DNA from: Amorphus orientalis
GTDB taxonomy: Bacteria > Pseudomonadota > Alphaproteobacteria > Rhizobiales > Amorphaceae
NCBI RefSeq assembly: GCF_030814015.1
Contig: NZ_JAUSUL010000001.1
Location: 834,001 to 898,000, forward strand
Reading direction: 5' to 3'
DNA length: 64,000 nucleotides
The notes beneath the pieces are model-generated. The model was given only the letters and a program-made list of their open reading frames with translations. It made no database searches and was not told the origin of the DNA. Numbering within the stretch: the stretch's first letter is position 1; every line of letters starts with the position of its first letter. The position numbers and the translations under genes were made by a program. Below, one piece after another: positions 43,818 through 52,718 of the stretch.

Positions 43818-45101
43818 TCAGAAGCGGTAGCTGGCGCCGAGCGAGATCAGGTCGACGCCGGAATCCACCGAGCCCACGAAGGGCAGGCCAGTGATGTAGC
43901 TCGGATTGCCCGGGGTCAGTTCGATGTCGCCATCGCCCATGGTGAAGATGTGGGTGTAGGCGAGATCGACCGTCAGACGGTCCTTCCAGGTGTAGGACGC
44001 GCCGAGGGCCGCGTGCAGGCGGTCGGCGTCAGGCAGGCGCAGGTCGCGGGTCGAGGTGGAGATTGGCGACCATTCGTAGGCGAGGCCGCCGCGCATCGAC
44101 CAGCGCGCGTTGAAGTCGTACTCGGCGCCGAGCGAAGCGTAGTAGCCGTCGTCGTACTCGAAATAGAGATTGGTCAGCGTGGCGCCAGTCGCCGGGCCGG
44201 CCGTCGAGACCACGGGGATCGTTCCGAGCCGGCTCCAGTTGGTCCACTCGAAGCCAGCGTTCAGCTCGAGCTGGGACGTGAGCTGGTGGCGCAGGCCGAT
44301 GGTCACGATTTCCGGCAGCGTGATGCCGGCCTGGATCGGGTAGGTGCCGGCCGGGAGCATGCCGGAACGCGCCTGAAGGGTCAGATCGCCTTCGAGGTTG
44401 AGCTCGATCGGCGACCGCCACCCGACGCCGATCTCCGTGCCCTCGAACGGCGTGAAGGTGACGCCGGCGGTGCCGCCGAAGCCGACATCGTCGCCATCGA
44501 GCGTCGCCGTCGGGGCGTACGGCACCGGCGAGAGAGACCGCTGGAGGTTGGTGGAGAAGTACATCACCTGGATGCCGGCGCCGAGCGAGAGCCAGTCGTT
44601 CACCGCGTAGGTGAAGCTCGGGTTCACGTCGAAGGAGAACACCTTGGAACTGGTCGCGTAGACCTGGCCGGGAAACGGATCCTTGTACTTGGTCGAGAGG
44701 CCGTAGGGCGTGTTGGTGGACAGGCCCAGCCACGCGTTCTCGCTGAGCTGGTAGCTTGCGTAGAGCGAGGGCAGCAGGGTGTCGCTGGCGATGTCGCCGC
44801 TCTCGCCGGTTCCGGTCGCGCCCAGCAGGATGGGGCTCGTGCCGGTCTGCGGCGTGACGTTGCTGTAGGGCAGGATCGCGCTGAGGTTCGCTTCGAACTG
44901 CAGTCCGGACCGCTCCGACATCCAGGCCGGGTTCCAGTAAAGCGACGAGAGCCCCGCGCTGCCGGCGGCGACGCCGGCGAAGGCGAGCCCCTGGCCTCTG
45001 GTGCTCTGCTCGCGCAGGGCAAACGAACCGGCGATGGCGGCGCTGCTCGTCGCAAGGGCGGTGGTTGCCATGACCAGAGTGAAAAGGGCACGTCGCTTCA
45101 T
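43818..45101 (-). CDS. fadL: FadL/OmpP1-family outer-membrane fatty-acid transporter
   Basis: A 427-residue outer-membrane barrel. A signal peptide (MKRRALFTLVMATTALATSSAAIAG) precedes SFALREQSTRGQGLAFAG, the FadL N-terminal hatch, and the protein ends in a Phe (GASYRF), as barrel proteins do. It lets long-chain fatty acids or other hydrophobic compounds cross the outer membrane. It is convergent with the fad operon and carries a palindrome upstream like the one at fadD, so it is likely in the same regulon. Confidence 0.93.
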   Translation of the reverse strand: MKRRALFTLVMATTALATSSAAIAGSFALREQSTRGQGLAFAGVAAGSAGLSSLYWNPAWMSERSGLQFEANLSAILPYSNVTPQTGTSPILLGATGTGESGDIASDTLLPSLYASYQLSENAWLGLSTNTPYGLSTKYKDPFPGQVYATSSKVFSFDVNPSFTYAVNDWLSLGAGIQVMYFSTNLQRSLSPVPYAPTATLDGDDVGFGGTAGVTFTPFEGTEIGVGWRSPIELNLEGDLTLQARSGMLPAGTYPIQAGITLPEIVTIGLRHQLTSQLELNAGFEWTNWSRLGTIPVVSTAGPATGATLTNLYFEYDDGYYASLGAEYDFNARWSMRGGLAYEWSPISTSTRDLRLPDADRLHAALGASYTWKDRLTVDLAYTHIFTMGDGDIELTPGNPSYITGLPFVGSVDSGVDLISLGASYRF

Positions 45102-45459
45102 AGGTTTCCTCCCCGAGGCGGCCGCGTTGACCGGGCCGCGATCACTTCGGCGCGTTGTCGCGCCTGCTTTTTACAACGGCAGGATGCTAACTGACGTATG
45201 CGTCAAGTTAAGTCCTTTATGGTTCATTGGGTGACGTTTTGTGGTCTGTGTGATGAAAGCGCCACATCTCGTGATTGCCGGACCTTGTCGCGCGCCGGAT
45301 CCTGGAAGTGTGGAGCGCCTCCGTGACGTCCGCGCGACAGGTGGCTGCATCCTCGGCTTCAAACGCGGCGTGCCTTCCTCCTCGCTCCAGGCGACTTGCC
45401 AAGCCGCATAAAATCGGTCAGCGAGCGATGTGCACTCACGCGAACCGAGGGAGGATCTC
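45102..45459. other. Control region between fadL and the GlcG-like gene
   Basis: The 358 bases hold the fadL operator at 45192-45205 and otherwise nothing I can name. The plus-strand promoter of the next gene is not obvious. Confidence 0.4.
45192..45205. promoter_or_regulatory. Candidate LiuR-like operator of fadL
   Basis: TGACGTATGCGTCA, symmetric at 12 of 14 positions, shares the core ACGTATnCGT with the fadD palindrome at 35846. It lies 91 bases upstream of the fadL ATG. Confidence 0.5.
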
Positions 45460-45873
45460 ATGCGGATGCGAGCATGTCTCACAGAGGCGGATGCCGTGAC
45501 CATGATGGCGGCGTGCCGCCGGGAAGCGGACAAGCAGGGCTATGCGGTCTCCATCGCCATCGTCGACGACGGCGGCGCGCTGCTGCGCCTGGAGCGCATG
45601 GACGGGGTCAGCGCGACATCGGCGACCGTTGCGACCCGTAAGGCGGGCACCGCCGGGACCACCGGCAAACCGTCGCGGTTCTGGGAGGAGCGGGTCGGCG
45701 AGCGGCAGGTCTTCCTCACCTTTCCCGGCAATCTGCCCATCATCGGCGGCGTGCCGATCATCCATGAGGGTGACTGCGTCGGCGGGATCGGCGTCTCGGG
45801 AGCCCCGTCGGAGATCGACGAGCAGATTGCGCTGGCCGGCGTGTCGGCGCTTGTCGGACCGGACGCGGCATAG
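45460..45873 (+). CDS. GlcG/HbpS-family protein
   Basis: A 137-residue protein of the GlcG/HbpS fold (AVSIAIVDDGGALLRLERMDG...GGVPIIHEGDCVGGIGVSGA). Family members bind haem or sit next to oxidoreductases and glycolate genes, but the biochemical role is mostly unknown. The ATG at 45460 follows GGGAGGA; the upstream ATG at 45430 lacks one. No signal peptide is seen. It opens a plus-strand set with the SnoaL-like, SDR and MFS genes. Confidence 0.8.
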   Translation: MRMRACLTEADAVTMMAACRREADKQGYAVSIAIVDDGGALLRLERMDGVSATSATVATRKAGTAGTTGKPSRFWEERVGERQVFLTFPGNLPIIGGVPIIHEGDCVGGIGVSGAPSEIDEQIALAGVSALVGPDAA

Positions 45874-45948
45874 TAGCCGATACCTTGCCTGGCCGGTGCC
45901 GAGGCTGGATCCGGTCCGGCGATCTGCGTGTGATTTGAGGAAGTTGAG

Positions 45949-46554
45949 ATGACCGAGGAACTGATCGACCGGCTCGCGATCCGGGATCTGGTGGAGAACT
46001 GGGCGGTGTGGCGGGATGCGGCCGACTGGGAGCGCTTCCGTACGGTCTGGGCGCCGGAAGGCCGGATGATGGCGACCTGGTTCCAGGGAACCGGGGACGA
46101 GTTCATCGCCGTCAGCAAGCGCGGCTTCGAAAACGGCGTGAACATTCTCCACTTCCTCGGCGGAACGTCGATCGATCTGGCCGGCAATCGCGCGATCGCG
46201 CAGACCAAGATGACGATCAACCAGCGCGCCGAGGTCGACGGGGTTCTCTGCGACGTCGTCTGCACCGGCCGTTTCTATGACTTCATCGAAAAGCGCGACG
46301 GAAAATGGCTCGTCGTGCTGCGCCAGCCGATCTACGAGAAGGACCGGCTCGATCCGGTCGATCCCGCGGCCGAGCTGAAGCTGGACCGGGAGCTTCTCGA
46401 GCGGTTTCCCGTCGGCTACCGGCATCTGGCCTATCTCCAGACCAAGCTGGGCTTCAACGTGAAGCCGGACATGCCCGGTCTCGTCGGCGCCGAGGTGACC
46501 GCGCTCTACCAGGACGGCGCAGACTGGCTTTCCGGAAAGCCGCTCGCGCGATAG
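45949..46554 (+). CDS. SnoaL/NTF2-like domain protein, possible ligand-binding or enzyme
   Basis: A 201-residue protein. Residues 1-135 match the SnoaL-like fold: IRDLVENWAVWRDAADWERFRTVWAPEGRM, then HFLGGTSIDLAGNRAIAQTKM and VVCTGRFYDFIEKRDGKWLV. Such domains act as cyclases, dehydratases or isomerases, often on aromatic or steroid-like substrates. The last 65 residues extend past the fold. It lies 75 bases after the GlcG-like gene. The substrate is unknown. Confidence 0.75.
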   Translation: MTEELIDRLAIRDLVENWAVWRDAADWERFRTVWAPEGRMMATWFQGTGDEFIAVSKRGFENGVNILHFLGGTSIDLAGNRAIAQTKMTINQRAEVDGVLCDVVCTGRFYDFIEKRDGKWLVVLRQPIYEKDRLDPVDPAAELKLDRELLERFPVGYRHLAYLQTKLGFNVKPDMPGLVGAEVTALYQDGADWLSGKPLAR

Positions 46555-46675
46555 GCCACAGGCTGAGGGGGGCGCCGGCCGTCGAGCCGGCCGCCGCCAG
46601 CCCACCAATTTGCCGCGGAGCCAACTCCGGCGCCCGATCCGGGCACGGCACCATCCACAGGGAGGACTTCTGACC

Positions 46676-47437
46676 ATGCAGATCGAGGGCATTGCGGCAC
46701 TGGTGACGGGCGGCGGATCCGGTCTGGGAGCCGCGACGGCGCGGGCCCTGGCCAAGGGCGGCGCGAAGGTCGCTATACTCGATTTCAACGAGGAGGGGGC
46801 CCGGGCCGTCGCCGAAGAGATTTCCGGGGCCGCATTCAAGTGCGACGTGTCCGATCCCGACAGCGCGACGGCCGCGATCGACGGAGCCGCCGAGGCGCAC
46901 GGCCCAGCGCGCATTCTCATCAATTGCGCGGGCATCGCGCCGGCCCAGAAAATCGTCTCGAAGAACGGCGTGATGCCGCTGGACGCCTTCCGCAAGGGCG
47001 TCGAAGTCAACCTGATCGGTACGTTCAACATGCTGCGGCTGTTCGCTGAGCGCGCCGCGGCGCTCGAGCCGCTCGCCACCGGAGAGCGCGGCGTGGTCGT
47101 GAATACGGCCTCCGTCGCAGCCTTTGACGGCCAGATCGGCCAGACGTCCTACGCATCCTCCAAGGCCGGTGTGGTCGGGCTCACGCTGCCCGCCGCCCGC
47201 GAGTTCGCCTCCATCGGCATCCGGGTCTGCACGATCGCGCCGGGCATCTTCGAGACCGCGATGCTGAAGGGGCTGCCGGAGCAAGTGCAGCAGAGCCTGG
47301 GCGAGCAGGTCCCGTTCCCCTCCCGGCTCGGCCGGCCGGACGAGTACGCCAAGCTGGCGCTGCACATCGTCGACAACGAGATGCTGAACGGCGAGACCAT
47401 CCGGCTGGACGGCGCCATCCGGATGGCGCCGCGCTGA
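46676..47437 (+). CDS. Short-chain dehydrogenase (3-hydroxyacyl-CoA dehydrogenase type II-like)
   Basis: A 253-residue SDR. The NAD motif TGGGSGLGAATA is at 11-22, the NCAG motif near 84 and the catalytic YASSKAG near 160. GQTSYASSKAGVVGLTLPAAREFASIGIRVCTIAPGIFETAML resembles HSD17B10, which oxidises short branched 3-hydroxyacyl-CoA. The ATG at 46676 follows GGGAGGA. With the AcuI-like reductase 1.7 kb further on, it suggests acyl-CoA chemistry in this set. Confidence 0.88.
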   Translation: MQIEGIAALVTGGGSGLGAATARALAKGGAKVAILDFNEEGARAVAEEISGAAFKCDVSDPDSATAAIDGAAEAHGPARILINCAGIAPAQKIVSKNGVMPLDAFRKGVEVNLIGTFNMLRLFAERAAALEPLATGERGVVVNTASVAAFDGQIGQTSYASSKAGVVGLTLPAAREFASIGIRVCTIAPGIFETAMLKGLPEQVQQSLGEQVPFPSRLGRPDEYAKLALHIVDNEMLNGETIRLDGAIRMAPR

Positions 47438-47782
47438 AGGCCGAAGCGGGGCCTGCCGTCCGGCAAGACCCGATGCGGTGAAGCGCGACCGGGACGTCGA
47501 TCCCCATCGGCGAGCCCGGTCGTCATCACGGACGGCACGGCGGACGACAAGAAAAGCGTCGCTTCACTGGGGAAAGCGGCCGGCGCACGGCCAGAGCATC
47601 ATTCAGATCCGCAATTCTGAGCTCCTGCGCACCTCGGGCGCGCTGGCTCGAAATGCATCGATTCCGTGCATGGATCTGCTCAAAAAGATTCAATGGTCGG
47701 GATCGGCCTGCGGGGATTAAATCGAAGTTTCGGGCGAGCACCGCCCATCGTCCGACTGCCGGTATCCGCGGGAGACATCATC
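47438..47782. other. Intergenic region before the MFS gene
   Basis: I see no gene or clear regulatory motif in these 345 bases. A frame from 47666 runs into the MFS gene, but its first 39 residues lack a coding look. Confidence 0.4.
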
Positions 47783-49015
47783 GTGAGCACCCAGTCCACT
47801 CCGGCCGTCCGGCCTCCCGTTCCGCTTGCGGTTGTCATTTTTGCCGGCTGCGCGGTGGCGATGCTGTCGTTCGGCGAGCGCTCGGCGTTCGGCCTGTTCC
47901 TGACGCCGATGACGGAAGCGCGCGGATGGTCGCGCGAAACCTTTGCGCTTGCGCTCGCCGTCCAGAACCTGGTCTGGGGCGCGGCTCAGCCGATCATGGG
48001 GGCGATCTCCGACCGCTATGGCACCGCCCGCGTGCTCGTGGTGGGGGCCATCCTCTATTCGGTCGGCCTCTACATCGCGAGCATTGCCGCGAACCCGCTC
48101 GTGCTGCAGCTCGGAATGGGCATTTCGGTCGGCGTCGGGCTCGCCGCGGGATCCTTCACGATCGTGCTGGCCGCGTTCGGTCGGAGCGTCACGCCCGCGC
48201 GCCGATCGATCGCCTTCGGTCTCGGGACCGCGGCCGGTTCGTTCGGCCAGTTCCTGTTCGGGCCGCTCACCCAGGGGCTGATCGACGGGGTCGGCTGGGA
48301 ACGGGCGATGGTGATCCTGGCGGTCGCGGTGCTGACCATCGTGCCGCTTGCCTATGCCCTCAAAGGCCGGGCGGGATCCGATGCCGGCGTTGCTCCGCAG
48401 ACCTTCCGCGAGGCGCTGACGGAGGCGTTCGGATATCGCAGCTACGTCCTTCTGGTCTTCGGCTTCTTCGTCTGCGGGTTCCACCTGGCCTTCATCGCCG
48501 TCCACCTGCCGCCCTATCTGAGCGATCTCGGCATGTCGCCGATGCTCGGCGCCTGGGCGCTCGCGCTCATCGGCCTGTTCAATATCGTCGGCTCGCTTTC
48601 GGCCGGTGCCGTCGGCGCGCGCTTCTCCAAGTCATACTCGCTGTCCGCGCTCTATCTGGCCCGATCCCTGATCATTCTCGGCTTCATTTCCGTTCCGGTG
48701 TCCCAGGCGAGCGTACTTCTGTTCGCCGCCGGCATGGGGCTGTTGTGGCTCTCCACGGTGCCGCTGACCTCCGGCCTGGTGGCGGTCATGTTCGGTCCCC
48801 GCTACATGGCGACGCTGTTCGGCTTCGTGTTCTTCTCCCATCAGATCGGCTCGTTCCTCGGCGTCTGGCTGGGTGGCCGTATCTACGATCAGACCGGCTC
48901 CTACGACCTCGTCTGGTGGATCTCGATCGCGCTGGGTGTGTTTGCGGCCCTTGTCCACCTCCCGATCAAGGATGCTCCGGCACCCAGGCTTCAGGAGCCG
49001 GCCCCGGCCGCCTGA
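47783..49015 (+). CDS. Major facilitator superfamily transporter
   Basis: A 410-residue protein with about twelve hydrophobic helices. The first cytoplasmic loop motif is present as GAISDRYGTARVLVVG. GERSAFGLFLTPMTEARGWSRETFALALAVQNLVWG is typical of the monocarboxylate / oxalate-formate antiporter-like branch. I chose the GTG at 47783, which has GGGAG upstream, since the hydrophobic first helix begins soon after. It would carry a carboxylic acid related to the neighbouring enzymes. Confidence 0.85.
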   Translation: MSTQSTPAVRPPVPLAVVIFAGCAVAMLSFGERSAFGLFLTPMTEARGWSRETFALALAVQNLVWGAAQPIMGAISDRYGTARVLVVGAILYSVGLYIASIAANPLVLQLGMGISVGVGLAAGSFTIVLAAFGRSVTPARRSIAFGLGTAAGSFGQFLFGPLTQGLIDGVGWERAMVILAVAVLTIVPLAYALKGRAGSDAGVAPQTFREALTEAFGYRSYVLLVFGFFVCGFHLAFIAVHLPPYLSDLGMSPMLGAWALALIGLFNIVGSLSAGAVGARFSKSYSLSALYLARSLIILGFISVPVSQASVLLFAAGMGLLWLSTVPLTSGLVAVMFGPRYMATLFGFVFFSHQIGSFLGVWLGGRIYDQTGSYDLVWWISIALGVFAALVHLPIKDAPAPRLQEPAPAA

Positions 49016-49096
49016 TCCGCACCCCCTTGCGTCGGCAGCCCCGGCCGGTCACACCAGAAGGCGGGGAGCATCCGTCGAAGCCGGGAGGAAACGCCG

Positions 49097-50092
49097 ATGG
49101 AACGGTTCAAGGCGATCTGGATCACCAAGACCGAAGGCGAGAAGAAGCAGAATCCGCCCGAGATCCGGGAGATCGGTCTCGACGATCTGATGGACGGCGA
49201 CGTCACCGTCCGGGTCGAACACAGCACGGTCAATTACAAGGACGGCCTCGCCATCACCGGCAAGAGCCCGGTCCTGCGCCGCTTTCCGATGATCCCCGGG
49301 ATCGATTTCACCGGCGAGGTCGTCGCCTCCGATTCCGTCGACTTCGAGACCGGCGACAAGGTGATCCTCAACGGCTGGGGCGTCGGCGAGACCCACATGG
49401 GCGGATATGCCGGCTATGCGCGGGTGAAGTCCGAGTGGCTGGTGCCGCGACCGTCCGACCTCACCGGGTTCGAGGCGATGACGATCGGCACGGCCGGCTA
49501 TACGGCGATGCTGAGCGTGATCGCGCTGGAGCGGCACGGGATCACCCCGGAGCGCGGTCCGGTGCTGGTCACCGGTGCGGCCGGCGGCGTCGGTTCGGTG
49601 GCGGTCGCCGTCCTGGCGCGGCTCGGCTACGAGGTGATGGCATCGACGGGGCGGCCTCAGGAGGCCGACTATCTGCACGAGCTGGGCGCGACCACCATCG
49701 TGGAACGCGCCGAACTGCAGGGCGCCGCGCGTCCGCTGGCCAAGGAGCGCTGGGCCGGCGCCATCGATACGGTCGGCTCCGAAACGCTCGCCAACGTGCT
49801 CTCGATGACCAGCTACGGCGGCGCGGTCGCAGCCTGCGGACTGGCCGGCGGAATGGATCTCCCGGCATCGGTGGGCCCGTTCATCCTGCGCGGCGTGTCG
49901 CTGCTCGGCATCGATTCCGTGATGGCGCCGCGGCGGCTCCGGATCGAGGCCTACGATCGGCTCGTGCGCGACCTCGAGCGCGAGCGTCTCACCCGCATCA
50001 GCACGACCATCGGCTTCGACGAGATCATCGGGAAGGCCGAGGAAATCCTTGCCGGCCAGGTCCGCGGCCGGCTGGTCGTGGATATGGGCTGA
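49097..50092 (+). CDS. acuI: AcuI/YhdH-family quinone oxidoreductase (acryloyl-CoA reductase type)
   Basis: A 331-residue zinc-free MDR enzyme. HSTVNYKDGLAITGKSPVLRRFPMIPGIDFTGEV is the YhdH/AcuI signature; GPVLVTGAAGGVGSVAVAVLARLGYEV binds NADPH, and FILRGVSLLGIDSVMAP is conserved. AcuI reduces acryloyl-CoA to propionyl-CoA in DMSP and 3-hydroxypropionate breakdown and protects against acrylate. It begins 81 bases after the MFS gene on the same strand. No DMSP lyase is in the window. Confidence 0.9.
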   Translation: MERFKAIWITKTEGEKKQNPPEIREIGLDDLMDGDVTVRVEHSTVNYKDGLAITGKSPVLRRFPMIPGIDFTGEVVASDSVDFETGDKVILNGWGVGETHMGGYAGYARVKSEWLVPRPSDLTGFEAMTIGTAGYTAMLSVIALERHGITPERGPVLVTGAAGGVGSVAVAVLARLGYEVMASTGRPQEADYLHELGATTIVERAELQGAARPLAKERWAGAIDTVGSETLANVLSMTSYGGAVAACGLAGGMDLPASVGPFILRGVSLLGIDSVMAPRRLRIEAYDRLVRDLERERLTRISTTIGFDEIIGKAEEILAGQVRGRLVVDMG

Positions 50093-50344
50093 GTGGGAAC
50101 CGGATCTCCGTCCGGGATTTCAGGGGAGGATAAGTCTTTCTCGCTCACGCGAGTGCGCTGCGCTTTTTTTGCGCTCACGCCGAGCGAGCTTTGCTCGCCG
50201 GCTGCGCGGGCGCGGCCAAGTATGGCCGGCGCGCGGTCGCGCGCTGACCAGCAACGCCAAGAAAAGTGCTCTTGCGGTTTTCCGCCCGGGCGTTGCGCAG
50301 CAAAAGACCATCCCAGGAAACGTGGGAACCGGTTTGCCTTCGAT
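50093..50344. other. Unusual gap with short repeats and a possible terminator
   Basis: The 252-base gap follows acuI. A small hairpin CTCGC-TCAC-GCGAG (50140-50153) leads into TGCGCTGCGC and seven T (50164-50170), which could terminate acuI. The 8-mer GCTCACGC occurs twice, at 50143 and 50173. Further on, GC-rich alternating CG tracts occur. Confidence 0.35.
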
Positions 50345-50851
50345 CTATTCGATGGCGACCAGGAATGGCTCGCCCTCGAACGCATCACGGCCGCGCCCGA
50401 TCGCCTTGGCGGCGGCTTTCATGCGCCCGTCCCGGCCGAGCCGTTTGTCGGCAAGCGCGACCAGGAGCGCGTTCGGGGTGGCCGTCGGCGAGGCACCGCG
50501 GATCGCCCAGGCGATCTCGTGTTCGTCCCGGTCGGGCTGGAGCGCGCACGCGGCAATGAAGGCTGCGGCGGTCGACCGGCTGATGCCGGCGAAGCAGTGG
50601 ATCACCAGCGGCGTCGACCGGTCCCAGGCTTCCAGGAAGGTCACGAACTGATCGATGTGGTGGTCTGCCGGCATGACCATGCCGTCCATCGGATCGGTGA
50701 TGTCGTTGAAGCCCAGAAAGAGATGGTTCTCCTCCGGCACGGACGCGGGACGCGGAACGGGCGTATCCTGATTGATCAGGGTGACGATGTGTCGGGCCCC
50801 CGAGCGTTCGACGGTCTCGTGCAGGCGGGCGAGGGAGGTGACGTAGATCAT
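50345..50851 (-). CDS. Tyrosine/dual-specificity phosphatase-like protein
   Basis: A 168-residue protein with the Cys-based phosphatase loop HCFAGISRST (Cx5R) at about 105-114, preceded by NQDTPVPRP and DITDPMDGM segments. Members of this alphaproteobacterial family are annotated as tyrosine phosphatases; the substrate is unknown. I took the ATG at 50851 (MIYVTSLARL), where the protein-like sequence begins; a frame open further upstream is Arg-rich and overlaps the HD gene. Confidence 0.8.
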   Translation of the reverse strand: MIYVTSLARLHETVERSGARHIVTLINQDTPVPRPASVPEENHLFLGFNDITDPMDGMVMPADHHIDQFVTFLEAWDRSTPLVIHCFAGISRSTAAAFIAACALQPDRDEHEIAWAIRGASPTATPNALLVALADKRLGRDGRMKAAAKAIGRGRDAFEGEPFLVAIE

Positions 50852-50987
50852 CGCTCGGCAGGTCTCTCTGTACATCCATCGGCGGGGACAGGCCCGTCGT
50901 GCCATCCGGCTCACGTCGGCTTCGCGACGGCCCGACCGGCGCCCCTGCCTTAGTGTGGGGTTGCGGGGCCGGCCGTTCCAGTCCGGT

Positions 50988-51617
50988 TCAGCGCGCGGGG
51001 CCGGTGCGTGCGGCGTCCAGGGTGGCGAACCGCTCCAGAAAGCGGCTCTGCGCGACTTCGGTCGGCCAGGGATCGAGATAGGTCTCAAGGGCGTCGTTCG
51101 CCTTGATCCGTCCGAGCGTGCCGAAATAGCGGCGCGCCTCGCGCTCGGCGAAGCCGGCCAGCCGGGTCGCCTCGAACCGGGCCGAGATCCGGTCGGCCTG
51201 TTTGGTGAGGGCCGTCAGGTCCGCGTCCGGCTCCGCCGACAGCGAGTAGCGCAGGCGGATCGCCGCAAGCAGCCGGTGCTCGATGTCCTTGTAGTTGCCG
51301 CCGAGCACGGCCTTGAAGGGGGAGATCAGGTCTCCGACGACATATTCCGGGGCGTCGTGGAGCAGGACGGACAGGCGCGCTTCGGCGCTCAGCCCCGGCT
51401 CGATGAGGCCGGCGACGTGATCGACCAGCAGCGAGTGCTGGGCGACCGAATAGGGGTGGGCGCCATGGGTCTGGCCGTTCCAGCGGGCGACGCGCGCCAG
51501 CCCGTGGGCGATGTCCTCGATCTCGATGTCGAGGGGGGACGGGTCGAGCAGATCGAGCCGGCGGCCGGACAGCATGCGCTGCCAGGCCCGCGGCGGCGCG
51601 CCGGGGACGTCAACCAT
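50988..51617 (-). CDS. HD-domain phosphohydrolase (YfbR-like)
   Basis: A 209-residue HD-domain protein. The metal-binding residues appear in SVAQHSLLVDHV, LLHDAPEYVVGD and the later ADRISARFEATR. Its relatives include the 5'-deoxynucleotidase YfbR and other small HD nucleotide hydrolases. It follows ygfZ by 15 bases on the same strand and is probably co-transcribed with it. Confidence 0.82.
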   Translation of the reverse strand: MVDVPGAPPRAWQRMLSGRRLDLLDPSPLDIEIEDIAHGLARVARWNGQTHGAHPYSVAQHSLLVDHVAGLIEPGLSAEARLSVLLHDAPEYVVGDLISPFKAVLGGNYKDIEHRLLAAIRLRYSLSAEPDADLTALTKQADRISARFEATRLAGFAEREARRYFGTLGRIKANDALETYLDPWPTEVAQSRFLERFATLDAARTGPAR

Positions 51618-51632
51618 GCAGAGGCCTCCCGG

Positions 51633-52523
51633 TCACGCCGAATTGGATTCCGATTCCGGCCAGCCGAACCCTGCCCAGTCCGGCAGCGACAGCGTGATCG
51701 GATGGCCATCGGCGGAGATCGTTTCGCCGGCGTCCATGGCCGCCTTCGCCCGATCGAGGCGGACGAGGGCGAGACCGGCCTTGCCGGCCGTCGAGCCGAG
51801 GGTGCCGATGGGCCGTCCGCCGGCAAGGATCTGGGCACCGGTCGGCGGCAGCGGATCGACGCCTGCCGCCTTCACGATCCGGCGGCGCGCGGTGCCGCGA
51901 TGATGCATCCGGGAGACGACTTCCTGGCCGACATAGCAGCCTTTCTTGAAGTCGACGCCGCCGAGCTGGTCCATGTCGATGTCGTGGGGAAACGCATCGC
52001 CGAGAGTGAAATCGCGCCCGGACTGGGGAATGCCGAGCGCGATCCGGTGGGCGTGATAGGCGCTCGGATCGGTGCGGGTGAAGCCGGAGAGGCCGGAGCC
52101 GGCGACGATCGCGGAGCGCGGCACGATCGCGCGGAAGCCGAGCGCGTCTAGGCGAGGGTCACGGATCACCACGCCGGGCAGCATCGGAGGACCGGTGTCG
52201 CCCCAGATGACGTAGATGCGATAGTCGGGCGTGACGTCGGCGATCTCGACCTTGGCGCGCAGCTTGTAGACCTTGAGCCGCTTGACCAGCTCATCGGCGT
52301 CGCTGCGCGGCGCGTCGATCAGGAAACCGTCCTGCTGAAGGGCGACGATGCAATCGATCAGCACCTTGCCCTGCGGCGTCAGGAGCGCGCCATAGCGTGC
52401 GGACGCATCGGTGAGCGTCTCGATGTTGCAGGTGAGCAGGTCGTCCAGAAAGGTGCGGGCATCGGCGCCGCTCACACGGATGATCGCCCGATCGTCCAGT
52501 TCGGCGATATACTGCGCCGTCAT
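51633..52523 (-). CDS. ygfZ: Folate-dependent Fe-S assembly protein YgfZ
   Basis: A 296-residue GcvT-like protein. The YgfZ motif KGCYVGQEVVSRMHHRG holds the conserved Cys (about 191). YgfZ uses tetrahydrofolate and helps build or repair Fe-S clusters, notably in MiaB. The length and the N-terminal RVSGADARTFLDDLLTCNI agree. It is divergent from the dihydroorotase gene. Confidence 0.92.
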   Translation of the reverse strand: MTAQYIAELDDRAIIRVSGADARTFLDDLLTCNIETLTDASARYGALLTPQGKVLIDCIVALQQDGFLIDAPRSDADELVKRLKVYKLRAKVEIADVTPDYRIYVIWGDTGPPMLPGVVIRDPRLDALGFRAIVPRSAIVAGSGLSGFTRTDPSAYHAHRIALGIPQSGRDFTLGDAFPHDIDMDQLGGVDFKKGCYVGQEVVSRMHHRGTARRRIVKAAGVDPLPPTGAQILAGGRPIGTLGSTAGKAGLALVRLDRAKAAMDAGETISADGHPITLSLPDWAGFGWPESESNSA

Positions 52524-52718
52524 CGAGGCGTCTCCCAGATCTCACCACTGCGCCGGGGCGCGGAGCGGGCATTCCGCCGCGCGCTTCGGGGCGACTTGGC
52601 ATTCGCCGGCCGCGCCGACAAGGCCCTTGTCCCAATCCACCGAATCGCTGAACGCAGCGCATGACCATTTCGAGCATGATGCTATAAACGCGGCGAAATC
52701 GAAACCGGAGCGCAGTTC

